Part shown: one piece after another, positions 1 to 13,189 of the stretch
Layout of the letters: each line of letters opens with the position of its first letter
Position numbering within the stretch: the stretch's first letter is position 1
Origin: Manis javanica
Lineage: Eukaryota > Chordata > Mammalia > Pholidota > Manidae
Assembly: GCF_040802235.1 (NCBI RefSeq)
Contig: NC_133172.1
Location: forward strand, 61,015,613-61,079,612
Direction: 5' to 3'
Length of the DNA: 64,000 bases
Program-made: the position numbers and the translations under genes
The notes under the pieces: generated by a model
What the model was told of the DNA's origin: nothing
Seen by the model: only the letters and a program-made list of their open reading frames with translations
Database searches by the model: none

Positions 1-3000
1 CCAAGAGGCCCAGGCCCTGCGCACCAGCCGCTGCAGGGAGAACCGCTCCATCCTAACTCTGTCAAGCTCTCCAGAAACCCCTTTCCCAACACCTGACTCT
101 AATCCGCCTAAACATCAGCCCATGGAAAGTTCTGGTTGTCTCCAACGAGCTTCACAGAAGTGGCTCAATCAAGATTGTTTTTTGTCATGGCCGTTGAAGA
201 AAGACTTGATTGTGAGGTTTGCAAACCACTCTTTCCTAAAGGAGAGTCCCATTTTCTTTCAGATGAAAAGAAGCTTCTTGATTCAAAAGACAACTTTGCC
301 TTTAGTGGACTGTGAGCCCTGAGACCGATGAATCTCTTATCTTTTCTCAACCTCACTTGTTTCCTCTGAAGTAAGTCGCTTCCATGTCCAAAACTCGATT
401 TGGGGGATTATCAGTTCTCTTTGGAGCCCCTGCAGGATGAACCCAGAGCACTGGGGGAAGGGTCCTTTACACTTTAGTGTTTCTCTTTCAGGAGAATAGT
501 ACCTGCTTCCATTTGTAAGTGTTTATGATGCGCCACACCCAATCCCAGTTTCTGTCCACTACCTCCCTGTCAGGTGGTCCAACTACTGTCCTCATTTTAT
601 AGATGAGAAAAAGGGACTCAGAAAGGTTAAGTGATTTGCCCAAGGACACACAGCATGTCTCCAAGGGACACAGGTGCCCAGGCTGACTCACTGCAGAGTG
701 TAGAAGATTTGAAATCAGCATTTATTTAACTCTTCTGTCTTCTTGTGGGTTTTTGTTTTCCCAAATCAAAACCAGTTGCTGTTTTTGATTTAGTTGGATT
801 CTGGTAGGACCTCCCCAAAATGCAGAAGATGCCTTTCCGGAATAACTGGGAACCATTTACACAATAGCTGTCAAATGTGTTTGCAAGAAATAAATTATAT
901 AGAATAACACTTGAAAAGCTGTCATGAATCTCTGTGGGCAGCCTTGTCTACCCCCAAATTGGTTCCAGCCTTTTGAAGAACATGTTTTCCCTCTTTTTTC
1001 CATGTTTGTTTGTCTCAGCTTCCCTTTCCTTGCTCAGATTTCCCAGACTTGATTTCCCAAGAGGCTGAGTCAAAGCCTCCTGCTCACCTAAATGTTACAG
1101 GGCCACCCTGACTCCCAGTCATCTTCATCCAGGCAGAGTCACCAAGGGGAGGCGTGCTGTCCAATGTGTGGCAGTTTGTTGGGGTTTCCCTCCCCAGGGC
1201 TCCAGATTTGGGGGCCCCCTCATAGAGTGGTCACAGGCCATCCCATCAGCCTGAGCTTCTCCAAGCCCCTCTGTCGGGGGTCCCCACCCAGACCTCCTGA
1301 ATCGGCCATGCCCAGGAATCTGCATTTAGGTGCATGTGTCACTTTCAATCCCTTGCTCTCTTGAAGAAAAATATCTTAGGCAGATGGAATCCTGTGCCGC
1401 AGTTCCCAGGACACAGCCAGGAACCTGGGGCCTCAGCTGAGGTTTGTTCACCTAAGAGTTCTTGGAATGATGCAGGATTCCAGCACCCCCAGCCTGGCCG
1501 GCGGTGCACCCCAGTGCGTGCACCCCTGAAGCTTTAAGAGCAGCTGAAGAGCTGAGAACAATGTTCCATGGCGACATACACAGTTGCTTCAGCTTTGACA
1601 GGAGCATCTGCCTGTTTCTACCTTCTTTTCCTTCAAAACATCCAAAAAAATATCCTTCTTTGAAGAAAAGAGGAATTCTGTCATCCATGTGTTTCTGAGC
1701 ACATTGATAACAGGGAAGACACAAGCAGCTGAGAAAAACACTTTATTAGGAGTTTGCAATGATCCACGCATTTATGCGGCAAATTCTTGCCTGAGCTGCT
1801 GTTGCACACAGGCACAGAGGTCAGTCACAGGCCTGGCCCTGCCCACCCCGGGCTGGCGGCAGGGACAGACCCCGTGACTAGGTATTCAATCAGGGGCTCA
1901 GACCCAGTTTGAGAAGACAGGAATGTTTCTATGAGATCTGAAAGAGGCGGGGGCTGTGGGCCTTGAGGGGGGCTTGAGGGACCGGGGGCTGGACGAGCAT
2001 TCCAGACAAAGGCAGCCCCCCCAGGGAAGGCCTCTCGGTGGGAAGGGGCTTGGGGCATTTTAGGAACGGAAGCAAGCCGGGGTGTGGTGAGGAGGCCTGA
2101 GATGAGTGTGCCACGCTGAAGGTTCCAGAACACACTGCCCGCGCTCCTTGTGTTTGGCCTCACAGACACGAACCAAGTGAGAGCTGCCTCTGACCATCCG
2201 ATGTGACATTCCGAAGGTGTCCCAGCCCCGGTCAGCTCGGCCTGTGGGGAAGTCGTCCACATGCTCAGAGCCCCGCTTCACCCCATGTCCGCCGAGGGCA
2301 GCCAGGAGAGATTGGGAAATAGGGTAACATTTTCCAGATGTCCATGGCAAATCCGGCCTGGCCTCTAAGAGGGACTGTTTGTTTGGCTTTCTGAGGTTTA
2401 TAAACAGCAGGGTGAGGTTCCCCGCCTCCCCTCGTGAGGTCGGGCACGTGAGGAGGCCAGGGAGCGCCCACCCTGCTGCCCACATGGCCATCCCCGTGGC
2501 TCCTGATGAGGCCCTTCCTTTGGGGGCCTCAGGTGCTGCTGGCCTTTGAAGATGCGGGGCTTGTCCATCCAGATCTGCCCCTGCCCTTGGCACCCTGGGC
2601 CACCTGTGGGGACCAGCTGCCCACTTGGCCCAGTTGGGTTTAGCTGGAGAAAGGCCCAGCGAAAGCCGGGATGGAAGGCGTGGGTATTGACCACCCCCAT
2701 TCCGTCCCCGTGGGTCTCAGGGGCTGGCCGGTCCCTCCATGGCAGTCTGGCCCCTGGACACAGACCGTCCTGGCTCCCTGACACACTCACCCGTGGCCCT
2801 TGCCAACCCAGGAGCTGGCTGCTGGGTGTCCTGTCCCTGCCCGGCTGGCACGCAGGCGCCCCGCTCTCCCTCAGCAACCCGCTCTGCCAGCCCCCTTTCC
2901 TCCTCGGTGGCTTTCCTGTGACCCTGATGAGATGCTGGAGCCGAGCAGGGTGGTCTCAGCCTGAGACCGCCGGCTCCACCCCAGGACCCAAACCCACTGC

Positions 3001-4300
3001 TCCGTGCAGTGAGGGGACTTGCAGCTGGGCCTTCGCTCTGACGTCCCAGCCCGTGCCTGCTTCAAGAAGGGACCCTTCTAAAACCTATCCCTGGAAGGCA
3101 GTTACCTAGGTAGCTGAGAAGAGACGCAAGCACAGAATAAAGAAAAGCGAAAGAGTTTTGAAATCTGGTTGATGTGACCCACCTCTAATTACCCCCAAAC
3201 TGGACCGTTTCTTCCCCTGATAAAACGGAGAGAATTGCCATTCCCTCACACGATTTCGGGAGGAGCCGCAGACAAAGTTCGGCCAGGGCCCCGGGCACTA
3301 ACGGGAGACGGTCATCATTAATCATCGGCAACCCGCACCATCATGGCGCTGGCAGGTGGGCGCTATTCCACCACGCAGAGGGGAATCAAGGCACTGACAG
3401 GTCAGGCAACTGGATGCCAAGTTGACCTGCTGGCGAGTGGCACAGCCAGCCTGCTTCCCAGTCCTTCTGAGCCAAGCCCAGGTTCATCGCCCTGTGACAA
3501 AACCCAGACGTGCAGTGGTGGCCGTTGTCCACGTGCCCGCCTTCCTCACTGGAGGCTCGGGTTCATATGGTGTGAGTATTGCTCACACTGGTGACACCCC
3601 AGGGGCTCAGCATTGACTAAAATGTCATCCACCTGGATCCCCGGTGCTCTAACTCCTGGGCATCTTCCGGGCCATCTCTGTCCCCTGTGCAGGGTGAGGA
3701 CTGGTCCCTGTCCAATGCCCCAGAGGCTGGATTCTGCCCCAAAGAGCAGTGGACAGAGGTAAACTCGAGGGAGGTTGCCCTGCGGTCTGACCAAGCGCAG
3801 AGGATCCCAGGGCATGCCTTTGACATGAACGCAGCCCCTCTGAGACCCATGAGAGCCCCAGGTCCCGTGTGGCCCCATCCTGCACAGACACCTTCACCGG
3901 TCTGCCCCCAGGCCCAGCTAAGGCACCATCCGCACGGAAGGGGCTGGAGGGCTGGTTTCAGATGATGGCACAGATGGCTCGTGTGTTTCCAGATAGACGT
4001 TCAGCACCTCCTTCCTCTGACTCACTTGGTGGAAGATGCTCACATGGGCAACCCCGCTGGGGCCCCCCAGGCCCCACAAACCCCACGCAGAGACAGCGCA
4101 TCGCTCTTCCTCCAGACGCCTTGGGCTCCCGATGCCCTGGAGCCCCACCATCCACCCCGTCCTCCACGAGCTGGGGCCTCTCTCTGCTCTCCTCGCCCCC
4201 TGTCCCTCACCATGCAGGGGTACCACTGCTGCCCAGCCCTCCATGCCCGTTCTCTGCCCCCTGCACAGCTCCTTCTGGTCTCCCCAGCTCGGCAGCGTTC
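1..4300. other. Intergenic DNA, no gene supported
   Basis: GC-rich, repeat-poor sequence with many short open frames, none resembling a known protein and none bounded by convincing splice sites. One MIR fragment (560-710) is recognisable. A MER5-like tail may lie near 1,290-1,345 (the 'aatctgcattt' ending). The 3' end of CRISPLD2, the expected neighbour on this side, was not found. Confidence 0.6.
560..710 (-). repeat. MIR SINE fragment
   Basis: Contains the reverse complement of the MIR core, with 'cctcattttatagatgag' followed by 'gatttgcccaaggacacac'. Old and diverged. Confidence 0.7.
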
Positions 4301-4309
4301 AGCACACTG

Positions 4310-4600
4310 GCCTTGTTTGTGACCATCACCTCTGGTTCCAGAACATGTCTGTCACCCCAGACCCATTATGCAGCTGCCCCCTATTTCCACGTGCTCCCGG
4401 CTCCTGACAACTGCCAACCTACTTTCTGCCTCTATGGATTTTTCTATTCTGGGCATTTCATAGTAATGGGGTCACAAATGTGTCCTCTTGTATCTGGCTT
4501 CTTTCACTTGGCCTAAGTCTCTCAAGGTCCATCCACGTTGTAACATGTGTCAGAGCTTCCTTCCCTCTCATGACCAAACGATATTCCACTGTGTGGAATC
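4310..4600 (-). repeat. L1 3'-end fragment, antisense
   Basis: Phrases such as 'tctggcttctttcacttgg', 'aaggtccatccacgttgta' and 'atattccactgtgtgg' are the reverse complement of the 3' region of older mammalian L1 elements. It is strongly decayed and carries no usable frame. Confidence 0.75.
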
Positions 4601-4742
4601 AGGGCCGCATCCTGACCCCAGGAACCCCCAAACCAGAAGCACCCTGCTGAGCTGTTCCCAAATACCTGGTCCACATGAGAGATAATAAATGTTTACAAAC
4701 ATGTGCTGGAGTGACTCATTACACAGCAATAGCTAACTAATA
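4601..4742 (+). repeat. MaLR/MLT1-type LTR 3' end
   Basis: Ends with 'cacagcaatagctaacta' followed by 'atacaa', preceded by a 'gataataaatg' stretch. Both are typical of the 3' terminus of MLT1-class LTRs. Confidence 0.6.
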
Positions 4743-5700
4743 CAACCCCCCCCCTTCTCCCCACAGCCGCTAGAATGGTCCTTTTATGGAGGGAACAGCC
4801 ACAGCATACTGAGAGAAAGAAAGGAAAGAGCAAATAAACAAGTGAAGGACAAGAGAGGGCGCCCAGAAAGCAGCTCCTCTTTGCCAGCTCTGTATCTGCC
4901 AACTAACAAATGTATTAAGAATGATTAAGTTAGGTCATCAGTGGATGCTGAAAACTTGCCAGGGGTGATTGTTGGAAGAACAGATTATTTATAGTCTCAA
5001 AATACTTCCCCACAAATTATTTATTATTTACTAAGGGGAGAAGAATAGAGTTCCATTGGAGAAAACAGCAGACATGAGCTCAACCAGGTGATCAGGCTGA
5101 ACATGAACAACTTCCAGTCGTCCACTTTGGACCCTGCCACCCTACAGCATGTGTGGTCTGACCCCTGGCGGCCCAACACGGCCTTCCTAGAGGGCCCTCC
5201 TGGCACAGCGGGCCCACCCCGGGGCAGAGGAGAAAGCCAGCCGTGGAACAGGGAGCTGAGGCACAGGACCTCAGCAGGTGTGCCGGATGCTGTGATTCTA
5301 CCGGGAGGATTGATATGGGCTCCAAGGTGGCCCTGTTGCCGCATTGGGAGAGTCTTCGGTTATTATTTCTGTATTTATGTCGCACGTTCGGGGCAAGTAT
5401 GCTCATTCATCCATTCATCCAGATTCAGCTACATCCATCTGTCTGTGATCAGCAGATGGAAAAAATCCAACACATCTTGGCCCGGAAGCATAGCGATTTT
5501 CTGCTCGTGAGAGAAATTTTCTGTAAGCTTACTGTTAGAAGGGAACTTCACTAGAATCGATTTTGAGAAATCAGTTTTGTTCTAGGGCTAATGAGCTTTT
5601 TAATTCGTTTACAAAAAAACCACTAACGTCCTCAGGCTTGGCAGTCCGTCTCTGGAACATCCGCATCTTGCGTAACTGAAGCTATGCACCCTTTCGCTGT
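4743..5700. other. Intergenic, nothing recognised
   Basis: Moderate GC, short overlapping frames on both strands only. No repeat family or gene could be named. Confidence 0.5.
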
Positions 5701-5704
5701 TTTC

Positions 5705-5935
5705 TGCTTCTGTGAGTTTGACTGTTTCGGAGTCATCGTCTAAGTGGGATCACGCAGTGTCTGGCTTATTTCCCTTAGCATGATGTTTATCAAGGCTGCA
5801 GCAAATACAGGATTTCCCTCTTCTTTAAGGCTGAGTAATATTTCACTGTGTGTCTGTACATCTTCTCTATCCATCATCTGTCTGATGGACATTTGGGGTG
5901 TTTCCATAGCAACCAAGGTGTTTATGTGTCAAAGG
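5705..5935 (-). repeat. L1 3'-region fragment, antisense
   Basis: Contains 'tctggcttatttccctta', 'gcatgatgtttatcaagg' and 'tgatggacatttggggtg', matching the complement of L1M-type 3' sequence. Independent of the next fragment, which is in the other orientation. Confidence 0.8.
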
Positions 5936-5944
5936 GTCTGATGG

Positions 5945-6145
5945 CTGTGCCTTACTCTCGAATGGCTCAGGGTGGATACACCCATACATCTCGACATAGA
6001 GAGCAGGAAGGACGAAGCAAACAGGGCCCAATCTAAACAGCTGGTGAGTCTGCATAAGGAATATATGGGAGTTCTAGGTACTATTATAGCGACTTTTCTG
6101 TGAATTTGAAATTTATCCAAGTTGAAAGTTACCAATTAAAATTTA
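5945..6145 (+). repeat. L1 3' UTR end, sense, with short A-rich tail
   Basis: 'tatatgggagttctaggtac', 'gcgacttttctgtgaattt' and a closing A-rich run are the characteristic 3' UTR end of L1M elements in plus orientation. It abuts an antisense L1 piece, so two insertions or one rearranged copy are possible. Confidence 0.7.
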
Positions 6146-6439
6146 AAAAAAACATTCAGTGCTGGCTACACCAGACAAGCCGTCTGGACCCGGGGAGCCC
6201 ACAAGCCACTAGGTTCAGCGTCTGGACTAGGCTGTGACCTGCAAGGGCAGACCCCACATCCCCAACATGGAGCACAGCACCACACGTGATATGGGTGGGT
6301 GTTGGGGACCCAGCCTCGGACGGGAGAGCGAGCCAGCCTGGAAGTAAGAGGGACAAAGAGGAGGTGTCTGTGCCCGAACAGAGACTGGAATTGGGCAAGC
6401 TTGAACCTTCTGACTGTTCCTCAAACACCCCAGACACAC

Positions 6440-6745
6440 TGCTGCCCCAGGGCCTTTGCACCTGCTGTGCCCTCTGCCTGGAATACCCGCCTTCCCCCGG
6501 CTACCCTGGCTAAGAGTTCCGCAGCCCCACCGCTCGCCTCACATGCTGCTTTTCCTTTTTGGTCCCCTGTAGAACTTTCTGAAAACTCATTCTTACTTAT
6601 TTGCTGTATTGTCCATCCCTCCATCTAAAATGTGAACTCCGCAAAGGCAGGAATTTTTTGTTCTTTTTATTCACTGCCAAATCCCCAGCGTCTAGCAGAA
6701 TATCTAGGACATAGTAGGCATTTAGTAAATATTTGGCAAAAGAAA
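6440..6745 (+). repeat. L2 LINE 3' end
   Basis: 'cagggcctttgcacctgctg', 'ctctgcctggaatacccg' and the tail 'catagtaggcatttagtaaa' are hallmark L2 3' sequence. Confidence 0.85.
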
Positions 6746-6773
6746 AAAAACCAGGAAGAGAGGGAAGTGGGGG

Positions 6774-6794
6774 CAGGAAGGAAGGAAGGAAGGA
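6774..6794. repeat. (GGAA)n microsatellite
   Basis: Five GGAA units followed by a purine-rich tail, downstream of the L2 end. Confidence 0.8.
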
Positions 6795-7894
6795 GGACGG
6801 GGGAAGAGGGAGGGAGGAATCACGAATGTCCCTCCCTCCTAGGCCGCAGCCCCTCCGCCCCTGGGGAGCTCCTCAAGGCCCCCTCCCCCCGTCCCTCTGC
6901 CACGTCTGAGCCCGTCTCCATTTTTGGTCAGTCCGGGCTCAGCCCCAGGCGGCAGGCCAGGGAAGGACTGGGCCTCTCTCCAAGGACGGAGTTTTCTTCT
7001 CAAAGCCGATTGACATTCCCACTTAAAAAGACATTGCCCAGCCCAGAAAAGCCCAGTGCAGGCTTCCTGCCTAGTGCTTGCTCGGCTGTGGTGGGGCCGG
7101 GCCAGCTCTGGCATCCATCCTGAAGCGCGTTTAAATGACCCCCTGCTCTGACCCATTTTTTACTGTCTTTGGCCCACCTGCCATCTGTCAGCCACTTCCT
7201 GCTGGAGCCCCGGGGTAACAAGAAGTGGAGTGGCCAGGCCCAGGTGCAGGGCGGCTCCCAGGTGGGACCAGCAGATGTGGGCTTAGCTGATGGGCTTGGC
7301 CAGAGGCTGGCACTTGGTCTCGGTCGGTCATATGTTAATGCCACCTCACCTTGGTCAGAAAGGAATGTGGTTAATTTCACTCTGGGGACAGGCTGCGGAT
7401 CACGGCAACCTCAGGTGCCAGGTGCGGACTGACGGTAAGGCGTGGCGGTTCATGCTCACTCTTGTCCCCTTGGGGTGCACCCCAGGCCTCTGGGTCATCA
7501 CTTATGGATAGAGAGGGAACCTGAGGCTCTAGGGCTCTTGCCTGATGCCAGCAGAGGCAGCCAGGTAACCCCCTCTCCCTTCGCCTTCCATACTCAGGGC
7601 AAAGTTAAGATGCTTTTTCCTCCCAAAGCATTTTTGCATATGCCACTGTCACATAGGCATCATGCACATGACAAAAAACGTTGGACAGGCTGAGGCTGGG
7701 GTGGGGCCTGAAATCATACCCTGGCTGGCTTACCCCCTGCCCTGCCTCCCCCTCCCAGGCCTGCTTTCCCGGGAGCACCTCCATATTGTCGCCCACGAAC
7801 CCTCACCTCAGGGCTGGGCTTTTGCAGGCTCTGACCTAAGACACTGCATGTTTTGGGGTTTTGCACCAGCACCTGGCACAGTGAGAACATGACT

Positions 7895-8000
7895 GATTTA
7901 GTAACTTATTCATTTAATGATTTATTCATTTACGAAATAGATATTTACTGAGTACAGACCGTGTGCCAGGCACTATGCTGGGCGCTGGAATGTCCACGCA
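7895..8000 (-). repeat. L2 LINE tail, antisense
   Basis: 'tattcatttacgaaataga' followed by 'gtgtgccaggcactatgct' is the complement of the L2 3' terminus. Confidence 0.7.
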
Positions 8001-9095
8001 CGTGTGCCTGTGTGTCTGTGTGTGTCTGTGCACATGTGCTTGATGTGTTTCTATGTGAGGAGCAGGTGACGGGTCGCATGTGCTGTAAGTGATGGGACCT
8101 GAGCCACTTTCCTCACCTTCAGGGGGCTGATACAAGGTGAGCTCAGGGGGACCATGTCCTCAGGTTGTCCCCCAGGACCAGCTGCTTCAGGACAAGGGCT
8201 GCCCAAAGCTGTGTGGGTGTCAGAACGCTGGGCACAAGCTGGTGAGGTTTGGCTAAGGAGCCCTCCAGAACAATGGAACTTTGTGCCAAGTCCAGCTGCC
8301 CACCAGCCCCCACCCCCTGGGAAGAGTCTGACGCCAGAGAAGTGCAGGACGCAGGCAGCCTCGGAGGGCCCCCTCTGGGGCTGGGCTGACAGAGAAATGA
8401 CACCAAAGGATGACTAGGAGTTGTCCGGCTGGAGGGTGTGTAGAACAGCTTTCTGAGAAGCGGGCAGAGCGCTTGAAGAGCCCTGTGGCCACAGGAAGTC
8501 TCTCTTCCAGGAACTATGAGAAAGCCGTCCTTGCTGGAGCAGAAAGCATGGGGAGTGAGACGGGGCTGGGAAGGTCAGCGGCCTGCTCACTCATAACCTC
8601 ACAGCTGGTTTAGGAATCTGGCCTTTATCCTGAGCCCTGGGGAGCTACTGCAGGCTTAGGAAGGGCAGTGGCGGCTGTGCTGGGCAGCGCCCTCTGGTGG
8701 CTGTGCGCGGAGCGGCACCCTCTGTGCCCGCGGGCGGGGCCAGCCTGCAGACCCCCTGGGGCTCGGTTCTAAGCCGTCCTTGCAGCGTGTGGTTGTGGAG
8801 TCCTTCCGAAACTCTCCAGCCCACTCTGCCGGTGGATAGCCCAGAGGGGCCAGCCTCCCAGATGGCGTGCCACCAAGCCACACTCTCCAGGAGACACAGA
8901 CGGACAGGCCAACGCTGCGGGGAGCAGACCCAGACAGCCAAAGGTCTGGCCCGCCTGTGTTTTCTCCACCGGGCACTTAATTTGTGTCTGACTTTCGGTG
9001 CTGAGCATGGAGGGGAGGGGTCCGGGTGCCTTCCCTTACCCATCCTGGAGGGACCTTTAGTCTCAGACATTAAATGTGTGCACACGAGCATTGAG

Positions 9096-9119
9096 CCAAC
9101 CAGCCAGCCAGCCAGCCAA
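9096..9119. repeat. (CCAG)n microsatellite
   Basis: Short tetranucleotide run 'ccagccagccagccag' with one imperfect unit at each side. Confidence 0.85.
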
Positions 9120-11784
9120 GGAGCAGGGATGGAATGTCTGCAGCTCAAATCCTCCTCATTAGTAAGGCAGATACACCCCAACCAGCAGAAGGGGTCTGGC
9201 GACTGCCTCTGGGACCTCTCTTAGCATGCCTGTGGCCACTTCCTGCTTGAAACTACAAATGCTTATCACAGGTCTCAGCGAGTCATGGCCTGGGTACCGA
9301 GTGCGGCCTCAAGCAAGACGTTTATCAGCCGTTTTTTCGTCTTAATTTCTTCTTCATTTCAGACAGGATGAGTTGAACCAACTGACCTTTTTGGAAAGGG
9401 AGAGGTTTTCTTCTTTCATTTTTGGGAAACAATCCCCGTGCCCAGTATGTGCCTGTGGGGGGGCCAGGGACTCGAGTCTCCCTCCCACCCCCGAGTCCCC
9501 ATTTCCCTGCCCAATTACCAGTGTCTCTCTCTCCTTCCCAAGCAGCAACCCCCAGTGTCCGCAGAAACTGTGCCCCCATGAGCATGCTCTGTTCCTCGCT
9601 GGCCTACTGGCTTCACCTCTTTTGGGGAGGGAGAGGGAAACTGTTAGGTAATCATCTTTTGGGGAGCCCCCCCTTGGCACCCCTGCTGCCGTCAGAACCA
9701 GGCCACAAATGCAGCTTCTTGTCTGGGGGAGGAGAGTGAATAGAGAGGGGTCGACACTCAGCTTCGAGCATCAAAATTACTTTGCTGAGGCTTTTTTTCA
9801 GGTGGTCCTCAAAGCCCAGCTATGGGGCGTGGATCTGCGTTCCTGGAGTTCCCAGAGCAGGGAGTCCGGTCGGTCGTGGAGAACTGCCCGCAGGAGGCAG
9901 AGAGGGGAAGGCGCAGCGGGGGGATGAGCACAGGGAGAGGAAGAAGCGGCAGAGGGCCGGGTGCCGGCTGCAGCATGACGGCCTTGCCCGCCTCCTCCAT
10001 GGCGGAAAAACCCCCGCGGGCCCACACAGCATGGGGAACGGACACCCCCGAGACCTTCATGGAGGGAACCGGGTGCTGGGAATTGGTTCTGCAGGGAGAG
10101 AACAGCCAAGAAGCAGGCGGAGCTTGGGAAGTGACTCCGGGCTCAGCGGGAAGCTGCCTCCGATCTGGAGTGAAGGGGACACGGCTCAGGAGCAGGGGCA
10201 TGTGGCAGGCACGGGGGAGGGAGCACCAGGCTTCTCCTCCAGCGCCCACCCCCCCCGGCCCCACCCAGGCACCGGGGAAACGCGGCTGGGGGGGATCCTA
10301 TGGCGCTGAGAGCGGATGGGGAGGCCAAGAGGCCCGGAGCCCACGGCCATCACCCCAGGAGGAGGCCTGAGAGAACAGCCCTGCGTCCCACAGCATCCGT
10401 GACATGCTGGGCTGGAGAAGTTCTGTGGGCCCCACTGGGAAATGGGGGGGGGGGGTATGGTTGAGGGGCAGGCTGGCGTGCCCATAGGTACAGGGTCACC
10501 CCTGTAAGGGGCAAGTGACCCTGGCGGAGGATCACAGAGCAGCCAAGCTGGGGAGGGATCAATTCATACCTGGATTCAGAGTCCACAACTCAAGTACTAC
10601 GATGTAAGGGACAGTATGCCACCACACCCTATGGATGGCTGAGCCCTGACGTGCATGGGCGATTTCATGAAGTGTGGGAGTAGAACAGCCATATTCCCAA
10701 ATATCTAATATGATATTAAACATGCATGTGTGAATTAATGTATTAAATATAATTTTTTTTAAACAAGAGCAAAGAATTTGCACATCAGAGTTGCAAATTT
10801 CGCCAGTGCCCTGACACAGGTTGAGAAATGCCTGCCTGAGGCCACGGTGTTTGCGCGCCGAGTCACAGGTTGTTCCCTGGCCCCCTTGGCAGCTGCGTGT
10901 TTATTTGCTGCACACCCAGCACCCTCTTGCTCATCCTGCAATTTAAGTCCTTCTGGGGAGATTGAAACCTGATTCCCAACGTAGGGAAGCATGGTGCGCC
11001 CCTTAAGGCTGTGCTAGCTGCTGGAACAAGCAATCTCCACGTTTCCCTGACAAAGCAATTGAAGTATTTTCTACCCAATTGTGCAAAGCAGGTGTCAGGT
11101 GGTTGGTTTTCCCACCAGGTAATTTAGGGCCCACCCCTAGGAGCCCACTGCCTCCAGCGCGGGGGCAGGTAGATCGGGGAGGAACAGGTGGGGAGGACTT
11201 TATGAACGGTACATGACTCCCACCCACACCCCATTGGCCAGAATTCAGTCACGTGGTCACATCCAGCTGCAAGGGGTTTGGGAAATACGTGCCCAGGGGG
11301 AAGAGGAAAGGAGTGCAGGGAACAGCCAGCTCATCGCAGCCACACGGACCCACGCGATGGGGTTGGCTGGAAGCCCCTGGAGCCACAGTGCCCGTCTCCC
11401 TCCAGCACTGCCTGGAAGTGCCCCCCGAACAGGAGGACTGGCTTTGAAGCCGACCATCCATTCTTTGGGCAACATACGCAGCAACAGCTAAGATGTGGTT
11501 CCCATGCTCTGGGGGCTTTCTGTGTGCCTGGAGCCAGCAGACCCAGGAGGAGGGAACCGCTCGCCATGGGGTAGCGCCAGGAGCCCTGCCTGTGCACCAG
11601 CGAGGCAGGAGGCTGCTTCAGAGCCGAGGTCAGCCCGAGGAGGGGCTCACATTCTCTCCAGGGCCCTTGGAGAGTGGCCGAGCCCCTGACCCTCACGCCC
11701 GCCCAGCTCAAGCAGGGGCTGCCCAGCAATTGGAGCTGCAGCTGACGTGCAGGTGGGTCACCACACATGTGGTGGTGCATTTCC

Positions 11785-12018
11785 GCGGTTTCTCAGCCTC
11801 AGGCCTTCTGGCTGTCAGGACTGGGTAATTTCCCCAAGTGTGGGGTGGGGGCGGCGATGTAGGATGTTAGCAGTGCCCCGACCCCAATCCATTCGATAGC
11901 ATTAGCAACCCCTGCTCTGGGTTGTGATCATTAAAAATGTCTCCAGGTTTGGCCAAATGTCCCTGGGGGTGAGGTGGGAGTGGAGGGCAGATCGCCCACC
12001 ATGGAGAACCACTGGCTC
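11785..12018 (+). repeat. MER20 (hAT-Charlie DNA transposon)
   Basis: Begins 'ggtttctcagcctcagg', contains 'gtaggatgttagcagtgcc' and 'aaatgtctccaggtttggcc', and ends 'ggagaaccactgg'. This is nearly the full length of the roughly 219-bp non-autonomous element. Confidence 0.85.
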
Positions 12019-12159
12019 AGAGAAATGGGTCTCACACCTGAGTACACATTTGAATCACCTGGGACGCTATAGAAAATTACCAATCCGGACCCTGAAAGTC
12101 CCTCCCAGGTATGTGCCTGAGAAAAGTGAGCTCGTGTGTCCACAGAGGACTGTAGGGCC

Positions 12160-12520
12160 GTGATCCTATCAGCTTCATTAACAATAGCTGGTAACTGGGA
12201 AACAGCTCAGATGTCCATCAACAGGAGAATAAACTGAATATTCTTCAATAAGAAAAAATCCACCAGCACACATGAATCTCACTGATATTGTGGAGAAGAA
12301 GCCCCCCGAGAGCACATGCTGTGTGATTCCACGGATGTGGTCGATGCTCCACACCAGGCACAGCTGATCTGTTGTGAGGAGAGTGCTTGTCTCTGGGGGA
12401 GGGTGTTGACTAGCAAGCTTCTGATGTGCTGGGAATGTTCTGTCTCCATCTACAGGGTGTGTATGGGCGAATGCGAATATAACAATCCATCAAGCTATGT
12501 GCCTAAGATGTGTGTGTATA
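12160..12520 (+). repeat. L1 3'-end fragment, sense
   Basis: 'agatgtccatcaacaggaga' and 'catgctgtgtgattccacg' belong to the end of ORF2 and the 3' UTR of old L1 elements. The reading frame is destroyed. Confidence 0.8.
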
Positions 12521-12534
12521 ACCATGTAGTCATT

Positions 12535-12970
12535 TCCTGTGTTAGCTTCCTGGGACCACTATGAGAAATGACCATAAACTCAGTGGTCTAAAAGAACAGA
12601 CATTGATTCTCCCTTGGCTCTGGAGCCCAGAAGTGGAAGTCAAGGTGTCAGCCAGGCCAGGCTCCGATTGGAGCTCTGCAGAAGGAGGCTTGCTTATCTC
12701 TACCAGCTCTGGTGGCTGCTAGCATTCCTTGGTTTGTGGCCCCATAGCTCCAACCTCTGCCTCTGTGGCCACACTGCCTTTTCCTCTGCCTCCCTTACAA
12801 GGATACATGCGATTGCATGGAGGGTCACCAGATAATCCAGGATCATCTGCTCATCTCAAGGCCCTTAGTCACATGTGCACAAGTCTTTGCCACATCAGGT
12901 AACATCTGTAGGTTCCAGGGATGAGGGTGTGATCTCTGGGGCCCATTGTGCAGCTGGCTGCGTACCTCAG
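12535..12970 (-). repeat. MLT1-type MaLR LTR, antisense
   Basis: Starts 'tgtgttagcttcctgggac', followed by 'actcagtggtctaaaagaac' and 'ccagaagtggaagtcaaggt', the complement of the MLT1 3' half. Later 'cagataatccaggatcatct' corresponds to the LTR 5' half. Confidence 0.8.
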
Positions 12971-13189
12971 AAAGATCATGCTTCCATGAGCAGCGTGATG
13001 GCCCCATCCCACCCCACCTGAACCAGCATCTCTGCTGTTTGGTCGGTACGTTCCCGGTGAGCCTTGTGTGTGACAGCCTGAGAGCCACCGACCTGGAGGG
13101 CATACCTCCCTCCTCAGCACCTCTGGGAAGGGCAGGCAGAGAGCCTTTCTCCACCACTTTGGTACCAGCACAAAGGTGACTTAATGAAC

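Larger units (their letters stand above)
6800..11780. other. Intergenic DNA, no gene supported
   Basis: Mostly GC-rich unique-looking sequence. An antisense L2 tail lies at about 7,895-8,010, a TG-rich patch at 8,001-8,039, a (CCAG)n patch at 9,096-9,119, an 11-base G run near 10,446, and a locally CpG-rich patch at about 9,830-10,340. The longest frames (up to 182 codons) overlap on several frames and strands, as expected for GC-rich non-coding DNA. Confidence 0.55.

Noticed and set aside
1-5000. 3' end of CRISPLD2, the expected left neighbour
   Set aside because: No frame or 3' UTR sequence resembling it was found. The human gap between the genes is recalled as tens of kilobases, so it probably lies outside the window.
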